Shown: in pieces, positions 47,301 to 62,460 of the stretch
Numbering within the stretch: position 1 is the stretch's first letter
How the letters are laid out: every line of letters starts with the position of its first letter
Assembly (NCBI RefSeq): GCF_035594125.1
Contig: NC_087156.1
Coordinates: 11,676,806-11,740,805, forward strand
Length of the DNA stretch: 64,000 nucleotides
Direction of reading: 5' to 3'
DNA from: Scylla paramamosain
Taxonomy: Eukaryota; Arthropoda; Malacostraca; Decapoda; Portunidae
Translations under genes and position numbers: made by a program
Notes under the pieces: model-generated
What the model saw: the letters and a program-made list of their open reading frames with translations, nothing else
The model's database searches: none
Told to the model about the DNA's origin: nothing

Positions 47301-50300
47301 AATTAAACGACTTTACGAGAAACCTTACCTTTGAGTGTTTTTCAGTATGTTCGGCACCAAAACGATAATAATATGGAAGTCACTCAATATGGGAATCCAA
47401 AACAAAATTACTGAAAACGTGTCTTTTCAGTGTTTTACGTAGAAAAACTCTAAAATGGATTCAAACCAACCAATATGAAGAAATAGAATAACATTACCAA
47501 AAATGTATATTTTGAATGTTTTTGAGCTTGTTACCTAAAAAAATGCAAAAATGGATGCAAAGTATTCCAAAACAAAAGGACATTCTGAGAAACGTGTATA
47601 ATAAGTGTTTTATAGTTCCACAAGAAACAAAAGGCAAAAAACGCAAAAACTCGTGTACCTAGAGAAGTTTCTTAGATACCAAAATGATTACAAAATGTGT
47701 GTATTTTGAGTATTTTTCACATTTTTAGTTACGAAAATCCCAAATTACATGCGAAACTAGCTTTATGTGGGAAATAAATGACGTTACCAGAAAAGTGTCT
47801 TTTTAGTGTTTTTGAGCGTTATATGCAACAAAACACTAAAAAGCAGATCAATCACATTACATTGGAAGAAAACAAAATTTTTGCGAAGAATAAAAAAAAA
47901 AAAAAACAAGCTTACCAAATGAGTGTATTTTGGGTGTTTTTCACATTCTTAGTTACCAAAACCCCAAATTGCATGCGAAATATTGTGGGAAAAAATGTGG
48001 GAAAAAAATGACATTAACATAAAAAAGTTTTTTTGAGTGTTTTTGAGCGTGTTAGGAAATAAAGCACTAAAAAGCAGGGCAATCACATTACATAGGGATA
48101 AAACAAATTTTTACCAAGAACTTCCCTTTAAGATTTTTTGAGCTACTTACATACAAAAACGCTAAAACGCATGCAAAACACCCTTTATGGAGAAACAGAA
48201 TAACATTACCAAAAACACGTATTTTGAGTGTTTTTGATCATGTTACCTATAAAAAGACTTAAATACATGTTTGGGAAACGAAAAAAAAACATTACAAGAA
48301 ACGTGTATTATGAGTGTTTTTTTAAGTTTCTCAAGTACCAAAAAGCTAAAAGCCACAAATAACACTCTTTATAGAGAAAAAAAAAAAAATAAAAAAAATA
48401 AAAAAATAGCATTTTTTTTAAAATTTATATTCATAGGTACTGAGATACCGAAAGTCTGGCAAAATTCAGGGAAATTATGTGGAAAAAAGAACATTATCAA
48501 AAAAGTTAATTTTAGCTATTTTTTTTTTCGGACTGTTATGTACCAAACCTTAAAGTGCATCCAAAGCCACCTATATGGGGAAATTACACGACTTTACCAG
48601 AAACCTCTCTTTTGAGTGTTTTCTTTTTTAGCATGTTAGGCATGAAAAGGATATATAATATGGAAGTCACTCAATATGGGAATGCAAAACAAAATTACTG
48701 AAAACGTGTCTTTTCCGTGTTTTACGTAGAAAAACGCTAAAACGGATGCAAACCAACCAATATGAAGAAATAGAATAACGTTACCAAAAAGGTTTATTTT
48801 GAGTGTTTTTCAACCTGTTAACCACAAAAAAAACGCGAAAATGGATGCAAAGCACTCTATATTGGGAAACAAAAGGACATTACGAGAAATGTGTATAATG
48901 AGTGTTTTATGGTTTCACAAGAACCACAAGGCAAAAAACGCAAAAACTCGTATATATGGATAAGTTTTCTTGATACCAAAATGCTGAAACTCATGAATAA
49001 CTTTCATAATTGAGAAACAGAACAACCTTACCAAATGCGTGTATTTTGAGAACTTTTCACATTCTTAGTTACTAAAACCCCAAATTGCATGCGAAACCAG
49101 ATTTATGTGGGGAAAAATGACATTCCCAAAAAAGTGTCTTTTGAGTGTTTTGAGTGTTTTGAGCGTGATAGGATATAAAACACTAAAAAGCAGGGGAATC
49201 ACATTAAATTCGAATAAAACCAATTTTACCAAGAACTTGCCTTTAAGTGTTTTTCAGCTCCTTATATACCAAAAAGCTAAAACGCCTGCAACACACACTT
49301 TATGGAGAAACAGAATAACATTACCAAAAAACATGTATTTTCAGTGTTTTTGATCATGTTATTTATAAAAACGCTTATATACATAAAAAGAACCTTATGT
49401 TTGGGAAACGAATGGACATTACGAGAAACGTGTATTATGAGTATTTTTAAGTTCCTTAAGTACCAAAAAGCTAAAACCCACAAATAACACTCTTTATTTA
49501 GAAAAAAATAAAATAAATAAATAAATAAAAAATGGAATTTTTTTTTTTTGTCATTCATCTTCATAGGTACCGATATGACAAAATTCTGGGAAAATTCAGG
49601 GCAATTATATGATAAAAGAATATTATCAAAAAAGTTGATTTTAGCTTTTTTTTTTTCGGACTGTTATATACCAAACCCTAAAGAGCATACAAAGCCTCCT
49701 ATATGAGGAAATTGAATGACTTTACCAGAAATCTGTCTTTTGAGTGTTTTTCAGCATGTTAGGCACCAAAACGATAAATAATAATGAACTCACTCAATAT
49801 GGGAAACAAAATTACTTAAAACGTGTCTTTTCAGTATTTTACGTAGAAAAACGCTAAAACGGATGCAAATCAACCAATATAAAAAAACAGAAAAACATTA
49901 CCAAAAACGTACATCTTGAGTGTTTTTGAGCTCGTTACCTAAAAAAAAAAAAAAAAAACGCGAAAAATGATGCAAAGCACTCTATATTGGGAAAGAAAGG
50001 GACATTGCGAGAAAAGTGTATAATGAGTGTTTTATAGTTTAAAAGAACCACAAGGCAAAAAACGCAAAAACTCGTGTATGTAAAGAAGTTTCCTAGATAC
50101 CGAAATGCTGAAACTCATGAATAACAATCTTAATTGAGAAACAGAACAACCTTACTAAATGCGTGTATTTTGAGTGCTTTTCACATTCTTAGTTACCCAA
50201 ATCCCAAATTGATTACGAAACCAGCTTTATATGGTAAAAAAAAAAAAAAAAGACATTTTCAGAAGAGTGTCTATTGAGTGTTTTTGAGCGTGATAGCACT

Positions 50301-51157
50301 AAAAAGAAGGGCAATCACATTACATGGGAATAAAACCAATGTTTACCAAGAACTTGCCTTTAAGTGCTTTTGAGCTCCTTATATACCAAAATGCTAAAAC
50401 ACATGCAAAACACACTTTATGGAGAAACAGAATAACATTACCAAAAACATGTATTTTGAGTGTTTTTGATCATGTTACCAATAAAACGCTTAAATACATG
50501 CTAAGAACCCTATTTGTGGAAAACGAAAGGACGTTACGAGAAACGTGTATTATGGGTGTTTTTAAATTCATTAAGTACCAAAAAGCTAAAACCAGAAATA
50601 ACTCTCTATTAAGAAAAAAGAAAAAGAAAAAAATACGATATTTTTTTTCTTTCTTATTCATCTTCAGAGGTACCGAGATGCCAAAATTCGGGCAAAATTC
50701 ATGAAATTTTGTGAAATAAGAACATTATCAAAAAAGTTAATTTTAGCTTTTTTTTTTTTTTCGACTTATGTAGCAAACCCTAAAGTGCATACAAAACCAC
50801 CTATATGGGGAAATCAAGTCTTTGCCAGAAAACTGTCTTTTGAGTGTTTTTTTTAGCATGTTAGGCACCAAAACGATAAATAACATGGAGGTCACTCTAT
50901 ATGGGAATCCAAAACACAATTACTGAAAAGGTGTCTTTTCGGTGTTTTACGTAGAAAAACGCTAAAACGGATGCAAACCAACCAATATGAAAAAAAAAGA
51001 ATAGAATAACATTACCAAAAAGGTATATTTTGAGTGTTTTTGAGCTTGTTACCTACAAAAAAGGTGAAAATGTATGCAAAGCCCTCCCTATTGGGAAACA
51101 AAAGGACATTACGAGAAATGTGTATAATGAGTGTCTTATTATTTTCAAACAAAAGAA

Positions 51158-51181
51158 CTTGTGGTTCACAAGAACCACAAG
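51158..51181. repeat. Hairpin in a D-type monomer, inverted block
   Basis: cttgtggttc and gaaccacaag separated by acaa, the inverse of the hairpin at 28,585. It shares the same neighbouring insertion (a hexanucleotide-level match through cttattattttc). Confidence 0.83.
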
Positions 51182-53131
51182 GCAAAAAACGCAAAAACTC
51201 GTGTATATAAAGAAGTTTCTTAGATATCAAAATGCTGAAACTCATGAATAACAATCTTAATTGATAAACAGAAGAACCTTACCAAAAGCGTGTATTTTCA
51301 GTGTTTTTCACATTCTTAGCAAAATCCCAAATAGCATGCGAAACTAGCTTAATGTGGAAAAAAAATGACATTACTAGAAGTGTCTTTTGAGTGTTTTTGA
51401 GTGTGTTAGGCAATAAAGCACTAAAAAGCAGGGCAATCACATTACATGGGAATAAAACCAACTTTGACCAAGAACTTGCCATTATGTGTTTTGAGCTCCT
51501 AACATACCAAAACGCTAAAACGCATGCAAAACACTCCCTTATGGAGAAGCAGAAAAACATTACAAAAAATATGTGTTTTAAGTGTTTTTCATCATGTTAC
51601 CTATAAAAACGCTTAAATACATGCAAAGAACCCTATGTTTGGGAAACGAAAGGACATTACGAGAAACGTGTATTATAACTGTTTTTAAGTTCCTTAAGTA
51701 CCAAAACGTTAAAAACCACAAATAACAGTCTTTAAAGAGAGAGAAAAAAAATTTGTATTGATTTTCATAAGTACCGAGATGCCAGAATTCTGCCAAAATT
51801 CAAGGAATTTATATGGAAGAAAGAACATTATCAAAAAATTTAATTATAGCTTTTTTTTTTGGATTGTTATTTACCAAACCCTAAAGTGCATGCAAAGACA
51901 CCTATATGAGGAAATTAAACGACTTTATCAGAAACCTGTGTTTTCAGTGTTTTTCAGCATGTTAGGCACCAAACCGATAAATAATAAGGAAGTCAGTCAA
52001 TATGTGAATCCAAAACAAAATTACTGAAAACGTGTCTTTCCAGTGTTTTACGTAGAAAAAACGCTAAAACGGATGCAAAGCAACGAATATGAAGAAATAG
52101 AATAACATTACCAAAAAGTGTTTTTGAGCTTTTTTCCTACAAAAAACGCGAAAATGGATGTAAAAGCACTCTATACTGGGAAGCAAAAGGACATTTAGAG
52201 AAACGTGTATAATGATTGTTTTATAGTTTCACACGAACCACAAGGCAAAAAACGCAAAAACTCGTGTATATAGAGAAATTTCTTACATACCAAAATGCCG
52301 AAATGCATGAATAACACTTTTAATTGAGAAACAGAACTACCTTACCAAATGTGTGTATTTTGAGTGTTTTTGACATTCTTAGTTACGAAAATCCCAAATT
52401 ACATGCGAAACTAGCTTTATGTGGGGAAAAAAATGATATTACCAGAAAAGTGTCTTTTGAGTGTTTTTGAGCGTGATATGCAACAAAGCACTAAAAAGCA
52501 GAACAATCACATTACATGGGAATAAAACCAACTTTACGAAGAACTTGCCTTTAAGTGTTTTTTTTTTAACTCCTTACATACCAAAACGCTAAAACGCATG
52601 CAAAACACACTTTATTGAGAAACAGAGTAACATTACCAAAAACATGTATTTTGAGTGTTTTTGATCATGTTATTTATAAAAACGCTTAAATACATGCAAA
52701 GAACCTTATGTTTGGGAATCGAAAGGACATTATGAGAAACGTGTATTATGAGTGTTTTTAAGTTCCTTAAGTACCAAAAAAGCTAAAACCCACAAATAAC
52801 ACTCTTTATAGAGAAAAAAAAAATTTTGTTTTTATTCATCTTCATAGGTACTAAGATGCCAAAATTCTGGCAATGTTCTTTGGGAATGGAAAACAAAATT
52901 ACTGAAAACGTGTCTTTTCGGTGTTTTACGAAGAAAAACGCTAAAACGGATGTAAACCAACCAATATGAAGAAATAGAATAACATTACCAAAAAAGTATA
53001 TTTTGAGCGTTTTTGAGCTTGTTACCTACAAAAAAAACGCGAAAATGGATGCAAAGCACTCCCTATTGGGAACAAAAGGACACTACGAGAAACGTGTATA
53101 ATGAGTGTCTTATTATTTTCGGGCAAAAGAA

Positions 53132-53155
53132 CTTTTGGTTCACAAGAACCACAAG
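53132..53155. repeat. Hairpin in a D-type monomer, one mismatch
   Basis: The left arm reads cttttggttc, so one pair of the stem is broken. Context is as at 51,158. Confidence 0.8.
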
Positions 53156-56100
53156 GCAAAAAACGCAAAAACTCGTGTATATAAAGAAGTTTCTTAGATA
53201 CCAAAATGCTGAAACTAATGAATAACACTCTTAATTGAGAAACAGAACAACATTACTAAATACATGTATTTTGAGTGTTTTTTTTTTCACATTCTTAGCA
53301 AAACCCCAAATAGCATGCGAAACTAGCTTTATGTGGGAAAAAAAATGACATTACCAGAAGTGTCTTTTTACCGTTTTTGAGCGAGTTAGGCAATAAAGCA
53401 CTTAAAAAGCAGGGGAATCATATTACATTGGAATAAAACCAACTTTTACCAAGAACTTGAATTGAAGTGTTTTTCAGCTCCTTACATACCAAATCGCTAA
53501 AACGCATGCAAAACACTCCTTTATGGAGAAACAGAATAACATTACCAAAAACAAGTGTTTTTGAGTGTTTTTTTTTTATCATGTTACCTATAAAAACGCT
53601 TAAATACATGCAAAGATCCCTATATTTGGGAAACGAAAGGACATTACGAGAAATGTGTATTATGAATGTATTTAAGTTCTTTAAGTACCAAAACGTTAAA
53701 ACCTACAAATAGCACTCTTTATAGAGAAAAAAAATAAAAAAATAGCATTTTTATTTTTTTGTTATTGATGTTTATTGGTACCAAGATGCCAAAATTCTGC
53801 CAAAATTCAGGGAAATTATGTGCAAAAAAGAACATTATAAAAAAAGTTAATTTTACCTTTTTTTCGGAGTTAGGTACCAAACCATAAAGTGTATGCAAAG
53901 CCACCTATTTGGGAAAATTTAACGACTTTACAAGAAACCTGTCTTTTGAGTGTTTTTCCGCATGTTAGGCACCAAAACTATAGATAATATGAAAATCACT
54001 CTATATGGAAATACAAAACAAAATAACTGAAAACGTCTTTTAAAAGATTTACGTAGAAAAACGCTAAAACGGATGCAAACCAACCAATATGAAAAAAAAT
54101 AGAATAACATTACCAGAAAAGTATATTTTGTGTGTTTTTGAGTTTGTTACATAAAAAAAAGGCAAAAATGGATGCAAAGCACTGTATATTAGGAAAATTT
54201 CAATATTAGCAATTTCAACAATATTACTGAAAACGTGTGTTTTCAGTGATTTACGTAGAAAAACGCTAAAACGGATGTAAACCAACCAATATGAAGAAAT
54301 AGAATAACATTACCAAAAAGATATATTTTGATGTGTTTTTGAGCTTGTTACCTACAAAAAATGCAAAAATGGATGGAAAGCACTTTATATTGGCAAAGAA
54401 AAGGACATTACGAGAAACGTGTATGAGTGTTTTATAGTTTCACAAGAACCACAAGGTAAAAAAAACTCAAAAAAACTCGTGTACATCAAGAAGTTTCTTA
54501 CATACGAAAAAGCTGAAACTCGTGAATAACACTTTTAATTTTGAAACAGAAATACCTTACCAAATGTGTGTATTAGAAAAGTTTCTTACATACCAAAATG
54601 CTGAAACTCATGAATAACACTTTTAATTAAGAAATAGAACAACCTTACTAAATGCCTGTGTTTTGAGTTATTTTTTCACATTCTTAGTTAGCAAAACCCC
54701 AAATTCCATGGAAAGCTAGCTTTATGTGGGAAAAAAAATGATATTACCAGAGAAGTGTCTTTTGAGTATTTTTCAACGTGTTAGGCAATAAAGCACTAAA
54801 AAGCAGGGCAATCACATTACATGGGAATAAAAACAACTTTTACCAAGAACTTGCCTTTAATTTTTTTTCAGCTCATTACATACCAAAACGCTAAAACACA
54901 TGCAAAACACCTTTTATGGAAAAACAGAATAGAATTACTAAAAACATATATTTTGAGTGTTTTTGATAATGTTATTTATAAAAACGCTTAAATACATGCA
55001 AAGAAACTTATCTTTGCGAAACGAAAGGACATTACGAGAAATGTGTATTATAAGTGTTTTTAAGTTCCTTAAGTACCAAAAAGCTAAAACCCACAAATAA
55101 CTCTCTTTATTTAGAAAAAAAGGTAAGAAAATAAAAAAAAAGGATTTTTTTTTTTTGTTATTCATCTTCATAGGTACCGAGATGCCAAAATTCTGGGAAA
55201 ATTCAGGGCTATTATATGATAAAAGAAAATCATCAAAAAAGTTAATTTTAGCTTTTTTTTCGGACTCTTATGTACCAAACCCTAAAGTGCATTTAAAGGC
55301 TCCTATATGAGGAAATTAAACGACCTTACCAGAAATCTGTTTTTTTGAGTGTTTTTTCAGCATCTTAGACACCAAAACGATAAATAATAAGGAACTCACT
55401 CTATATGAGAAACCAAAACAAAATTGCTGAAAACGTGTTTTTTTTCAGTGTTTTACGTAGAAAAACGCTAAAACGGATGCAAAGCAACCAATATCAAGAA
55501 ATAGAAAAACATTGCTAAAAAAGTATATTTTGAGTGTTTTTGAGCTTGTTACCTACAAAAAACGCGAAAATTGATGCAAATCACCCTATATTGGGACACA
55601 AAAGGACATGGCAAGAAAAGTGTATAATGAGTGTTTTATAGTTGAAAAGAACCACAAGGGAAAAAACGCAAAATTTCGTGTATATGGAGTGGTTTCCTAG
55701 ATACAAAAATGCTAAAACTCATGTATAACACTCCTAATTGAGAAACAGAACAACTTTAATAAATGCGTGTATTTTTACTGCTTTTCACATTCTTAGTTAC
55801 CAAAACCTCAAATTGCTTGTGAAAATAGAGATGTGGGAAAAAAAAAGACTTTACGAGAAAAGTGTCTTTTGAGTGTTTTTGAGCGTGATAGGCAATAAAG
55901 CACTAAAAAGGAGGGCAATCACATTACATTGGAAGAAAACTAATTTTTACCAAGAACTTGCCTTTAAGTGTTTTTGAGCTCCTTATATTCCAAAACACTA
56001 AAACGCATGCAAAACACTCTTTATGGTGAAACAGAATAACACTACCAAAAACATGTATTTTGAGTATTTATGATCATATTATCAATAAAAACGCTTAAAT

Positions 56101-57634
56101 ACATGCAAAGAACACTATTTTGGAGAAACAAAAGGAGATTACGAGAAACGTGTATTATGAGTGTTTTTAAGTTCATTAATTACCAAAAAGCTAAAAGCCA
56201 CAAATAACACTCTTTATTGAGAAACAATAAATAAATGAAAAAAAAATACGATATTTTTTTTTCTTTCTTATTCATCTTCACAGGTACCGAGATGCCAAAA
56301 TTCGGGCAAAATTCAGGAAATTATGTGAAATATAAACATTATCAAAAAAGTTAAATTTAGCTTTTTTTCGGACTGTTATAAACCAAACCCCTAAAGTGCA
56401 TGCAAAGCCACCTATATGGAAAAATTAAACGTCTTTGCCAGAAAACGGTCTTATGAGTGTTTATCAGCATGTTTAGAACCTACAAGATAAATAACATGGA
56501 AGTCAATCTATATGGGAATCCAACACAAAATTACTTAAAACGTGTATTTTCGTTGTTTTATGTACAAAAAACGCTAAAACGGATGCAAACCAACCAATAT
56601 GAAGAAATAAAATAACATTACCAAAAGGTATATTTTGAGTGTTTTTGAAATTGTTACCTACAAAAAACGCGAAAATGGATGGAAAGCACTCTATATTTGG
56701 AAGCAAAAGGACATTACAAGAAACGTGTATAATGAGTGTTTTATAATTCCACAAGAACTACAAGGCAAAAAACGCAAAAAACTCGTGTATATAGAGATAT
56801 TTCTTCCATTCCAAAATGCTGAAACTCTGGTACAACAATCTTAATTGAGAAACAGAACAATCTTACTAACTGCGTGTATTTTGAGTGCTTTTTACCAAAA
56901 CCCCAAATTACATGCGAAACCAGCTTTATGTGGGGAAAAAATGACATTACTAGAAAAATGTCTTTAGAGTGTTTTTGAGCGTGTTAGGTAATAAAGCACT
57001 AAAAAGCAGGGCAATCACATTACATTGGAATAAAACCAATTTTTAACAAGAACTTGCCTTTAAGTGTATTTGAGCTCCTTATATAACAAAACACTAAAAT
57101 GCATGCAAAATACACTTTATGGTGAAACAGAATAACATTACCAAAAACATGTATTTTGATTGTTTTTGATCATGTTACCAATAAAAACGCTTAAATACAT
57201 GCAAAGAACCCTATTTTTGGGAAACGAAAGGACATTACGAGAAACGTGTATTATGAGTGTTTTTAAGTTCCTTAAGTACCAAAAAAGCTAAAACCCACAA
57301 ATAACACTCTTTATAGAGAAAAAAATAAAAATTTTTTATTCATCTTCATAGGTACTAAGATGCCAAAATTCCGGCAATATTTTTTGGGAATCGAAAACAA
57401 AATTACTGAAAACGTGTCTTTTCGGTGTTTTACGTAGAAAAACGCTAAAACAGATAAAAACCAACCAATATGAAGAAATACAATAACATTACCAAAAATG
57501 TATATTTTGAGTGTTTTTGAGCTTCATACCTACAAAAAACGCGAAAATGGATGCAAAGCACTCCCTATTGGGAAAGAAAAGGACATTACGAGAAATATGT
57601 ATAATGAGTGTCTTTTTAATTTCAGGCAAAGGAA

Positions 57635-57658
57635 CTTGTGGTTCACAAGAACCACAAG
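57635..57658. repeat. Hairpin in a D-type monomer, third inverted copy
   Basis: Perfect arms again. This unit and the one at 53,132 also share the fusion of I into G about 250 bp to the left, so they are recent relatives. Confidence 0.83.
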
Positions 57659-59091
57659 GCAAAAAACGCAAAAACTTGTGTATATAAAGAAGTTTCTTAG
57701 ATACCAAAAATGCTTAAACTCATGAATAACAATCTTAATTGAAATACAGAACAACATTACGAAATGCGTGTATTTTGAGTGTTTTTTTTTTTTTCACATT
57801 CATAGCAAAACCCCTAATAACATGCGAAACTAGCTTTATGTGGGACAATGACATTACCAGATGTGTCTTTTCAGTGTTTTTGAGCGTGTTAGGCAATAAA
57901 GCATTAAAAAGCAGGGCAATCATATTACATTGGAATAAAACCAACTTTTACCAAGAACGTCCCTTGAAGTGTTTTTCAGCTCCTTACATACCAAATCGCT
58001 AAAACGCATGCAAAATACTCCTTTCTGGAAAAGCGGAATAACATTACAAAAAACAAGTGTTTTGAGTGTTTTTTTTTATCATGTTACCTATAAAAACGCT
58101 TAAATACATGCAAAGGTCCCCACATTTGAAAAACGAAAGGACATTACGAAAAATGTGTATTATGAATGTTTTTAAGTTCCTTAAGTACCAAAACGTTAAA
58201 ACCTACAAATAACACTCTTTATAGAGAAAAAAATAAATAAAAATAAATAAAAAAATAGCATTTTTATTTTTTTTGTTATTGATATTCATAGGTGCCAAGA
58301 TGCCAAAATTCTGCCAAAATTCAGGGAAGTTATATGGAAAAAAGAACATTAACGAAAAAGTTGATTTTACCTTTTTTTTCGGATTATATTCCAAACCATA
58401 GAGTGTATGCAAAGCCACCTGTCTGATGAAATTTAACGACTTGATAAGAAATCTGTCTTTTGAGTGTTTTTCTGTATGTTAGGCACCAAAACGATAAATA
58501 ATATGAAAGTCACTCTATATGGAAATCCAAATGAAAATTACTGGAAACGTGTCTTTTAAAAGATTTACGTAGAAAAAACGCTAAAACGGATGCAAACCAA
58601 CCAATATGAAGAAATAGAATAACATTAGCAAAAAGTATATTTTGTGTTTTTGAGCTTGTTACATAAAAAAAAAAAAACGCGAAAATAGATGCAATGCACT
58701 CTATATAAGGAAAAAAAAGGACATAACGAGAAACGTGTATAATGAGTGTTTTATAGTTTCACCAGAATCACAAGGCAAAAAACGCAAAAACTCGACTGTA
58801 TGGAGAATTTTCTAAGATACCAAAATACATAAATTCATGAATAACACTCTTAAGAAACAGAACAACCTTACTAAAAGCGTGTATTTTGAGTGTTTTTTTA
58901 CATTCTTAGTTACCAAAACCCCAAATTTGATGCGAAACTAGCTTTATGTGTGAAAAAAATGACATTACCAGAAAAGTGTCTTTGAGTGTTTTTGAGCGTG
59001 TTAGGCAATAAAGCACTAAAAAGCAGGGCAATCACATTACATGGGAATAAAACCAACTTTTACGAAGAACTTGCCTTTTAGTTTTTTTGAC

Positions 59092-59540
59092 ACGCATTTA
59101 GTAAGGTTGCTCTGTTTCTCAATTAAAAGTGTTATTCATGAGTTTCAGCATATACACGAGTTTTCGCGTTTTTTGCCGTGTGTTTTTTTTGAACTATAAA
59201 ACATTCATTATATACTTTTCTCGCAATGTCCATTTGTTTCCCAATATAGAGTGCTTTGTATCCATTTTCGCGTTTTTTTTTTTTAGGTAACAAGCTCAAA
59301 ACACTCAAAATATACATTTTTGGAAATGTTTTTCTACTTCTTGATATTGGTTGGTTTGTATCAGTTTTAGCGTTTTTCTACTTGAAACACTGAGAAGACA
59401 CGTTTTCAGTAATTTTCTTTTGGATTCCCACATAGAGCGAGTTCTTTATTATTTAACTTTTTGGTGCCTAACATTCTGAAAAACACTCAAAAGACTTTCT
59501 GGTAAGGTCTTTAATTTCCTCACATGGGAGGCTTTGCATG
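59092..59540 (+). repeat. Short forward satellite segment inside the inverted block
   Basis: Orientation flips at about 59,092 (ttttttga / cacgcatttag) and back at about 59,540 (gctttgcatg / tcttttcagtg). Inside, partial D, then E, F, G and part of H run in forward order. The left joint follows a B monomer, and the right joint leads into the end of a C monomer. Confidence 0.88.
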
Positions 59541-62460
59541 TCTTTTCAGTGTTTTTGAGCGTGTTACGCAATAAAGCACTAAAAGCCAGGGCAATCACAT
59601 TATACGGGAATAAAACCAAATTTTACCAAGAACTTGCCTTTAAGTGTTTTTGAGCTCCTTACATAACAAAACGCTAAAACGCAGGCAAAATACATTTTAT
59701 GGAGAAACAGAATAACATTACCAAATACATGTATTTTGAGTGTTTTTGATCAAGTTATATATAAAAACTCTTAAATACATGCAAAGAACCTTATGTTTGG
59801 GAAACGAAAGAACATTACGAGAAACGTGTATTATGAGTTATTTTTAAATTCCTTCAGTACCAAAAAGCTAAAACCCACAAATAACACTCTTTTGAAAAAA
59901 AAAAATAATAATAATAAAAAAAAAATAAATAAAATTTTTGTTATTTATCTTCATAGGTACCGAGATGCCAAAATTCTGCCAAAATTCAGGGAATTTATGT
60001 GGAGAAAAGGACATTATCATAAAAGTTAATTATAGCTTTTTTTCGGATTGTTATGAAAAAAAAACCCTGAAGTGCTTGCAAAGCCACCTATATAGGGAAG
60101 TTAAACGACTTTACCAGAAACCTGTCTTTTCAGTGTTTTTCAGCATGTTTGGCACGAAAACGATAAATAATATGGATGTCAGTCAATATGTGAATCCAAA
60201 ACAAAATTACTGAAAACGTGTCTCTTCAGTGTTTTACGTAGAAAAACGCTAAAGCGGATACAAACCATCCTATATGAAGAAATAGAATAACATTACCAAA
60301 AAGATATATTTTGAGTGTTTTTGAGCTTGTTACCTAAAAAAAATGCAAATGGATGTAAAGCACTCTATATTAGGAAACAAAAGGATATTACGAGAAACGT
60401 GTATAATGAGTGTTTTATAGTTTTAAAAGAACCACAAGGCATTAAACGCAAAAACTCGCGTATATAGAGAAATTTCTTACATACCAAAATGAATAAATGC
60501 ATGAATAACACTTTTAATCGATAAACAGAACTACCTTACCAAATTGTGTATTTTGAGTGTTTTTCACGTTCTAAGTTACGAAAATACCAAATTACATTCG
60601 AAACTTGCTTCATTTGGGAAAAAAATGACATTACCAGAAAAGTGTCTTTTGAGTGTTTTTTTTTTTTTTTTTAGCGTGATAAGTAACAAAGCACTAAAAA
60701 GCAGAACGATGACATTACATGGGAATAAAACCAACTTTTACGAAGAATTTGCCTTTAAGTGTTTTTTAACCCCTTATATACTAAACCGCTAAAACGCATG
60801 CAAAACAAACTTTATGGAGAAACAGAACAACATTACCAAAAACATGTATTTTGAGTGTTTTTGATCATGTTATCTATAAAATTGCTTAAGTACATGCAAA
60901 GAACATTATGTTTGGGAAACTAAAGGACATTACGAGAAACGTGTATTATGAGTGTATTTTTAAGTTCTTTAAGTACCAAAAAGCTAAAACCCACAAATAA
61001 CACTCTTTATTAAAAAAAATAAATAAATAAATAAAAATATAAAATAAATAGGATTTTTTTTTTTTTGTTATTCATCTTCATAGGTACCGACATGCCAAAG
61101 TTCTGGGAAAATTCAGGGCAATTATATGATAAAGCAATATTATCAAAAAAGTTAATTTCAGCTTTTTTTCGGACTTTTATGTACCAAACCCTAAATTGCA
61201 TGCAAAGCCTCCAATATGAGGAAATTAAACGACTTTACCAGAAATATGTGTTTTGAGTGTTTTTAGCATGTTAGGCACCAAAACGATAAATAATTAGGAA
61301 CTCACTCTATATGGGAATCCAAAAGAAAGTTACTGAAAACGTATCTTCTTAGTATTTTACGTAAAAAAACGTTAAAACGGATGGAAACCAAACAATATCA
61401 CGAAATAGAAAAACGTTACCAAAAAGGTATATTTTGAGTGTTTTGAGCTTTTTACCTATAAAAAACACGAAAATTGATGGAAAGCACTCTATATTGGTAA
61501 ACAAAAGGACATTGCAAGAAAAGTGTATAATGAGTGTTTTATAGTTCAAAAGAACCACAAAGCAAAAAACTCTAAAACTCGTGTATATGGAGAGATTTCC
61601 TAGATACCAAAATGCTGAAACTTATGAATAACACTCTTAATTGAGAAACAGAACAACCTTACTAAATGCGTGTATTTTGAGTGCTTTTCACATTCTTAGT
61701 TACAAAAATCTCAAATTGCATGCAAAATCTCCTTTATGTGAGAAAAAAATGAATTTACCAGAAAAGTGTCTTTTAAGTGTTTTTGAGCGTGATAGGAAAT
61801 AAAGCACTAAAAAGCAGGGCAATCATATTACATTGGAATAACACCAATTTATACCAAAAACTTGCCTTTAAGTGTTTTTGAGCTCCTTATATATAAAACT
61901 GCTAAAACGCATGGAAAAAAAAAACACTTTATGGAGAAACAGAATAACATTACCAAAATCTTGTATTTTGAGTGTTTTTGATCATGTAATCTATAAAAAC
62001 GCTTAAATACAAGTAAAGAACCTTATGTTTGGGAAACGAAAGGACGTTACGAGAAACGTGTATTATGAGTGTTTTTAAGTTCCTTAAGTACCAAAAAGCT
62101 AAATCCCACAAAGAACACTCTTTATTGAGAAAAAATAAATAAATAAATAAAAAAAAAAATAGGATTTTATTTATTTATTTTTTTTTGTTATTTATCTTCA
62201 TAGGTACCGAGATGCCAAAATTCTGGGAAAATTCAGGGCAATTATATGATAAAAGTATATCATCAAAAAAGTAAATTTTAGGTTTTTTTTCGGACTTGTA
62301 TGTACCAAACCCTAAGGTGCAAGGAAAGCCTCCTATATGAGGAAATTAAACGACCTTATCAGAAATCTGTCTTTTGAGTGTTGTTCAGCATGTTAGGCAC
62401 CAAAACGATAAATAATAAGGAACTCCCTCTATATGGGAATTCAAAACAAAATTACTGAAA
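59541..62460 (-). repeat. Satellite array, block 5 (HOR, inverted)
   Basis: Nearly three HOR passages on the minus strand, with A/K joints near 59,745, 60,865 and 61,980. The J monomers have especially long A/T tracts (about 59,893-59,940, 61,010-61,070 and 62,128-62,190). Ends abruptly after ttactgaaaac at 62,460. Confidence 0.9.

Larger units (their letters stand above)
44690..59091 (-). repeat. Satellite array, block 4 (HOR, inverted)
   Basis: The same HOR on the opposite strand. The A/K joint (ttttgatcatgttacctataaaaa on this strand, given here in part as gatcatgttacc) recurs near 45,200, 46,310, 48,235, 49,350, 50,465, 51,590, 52,660, 53,580, 54,965, 56,070, 57,165 and 58,080. Local damage: a D-to-J shortcut near 47,050; loss of H between G and I near 52,876 and 57,380; a doubled D at about 54,498-54,690. 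No gene is visible. Confidence 0.92.
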
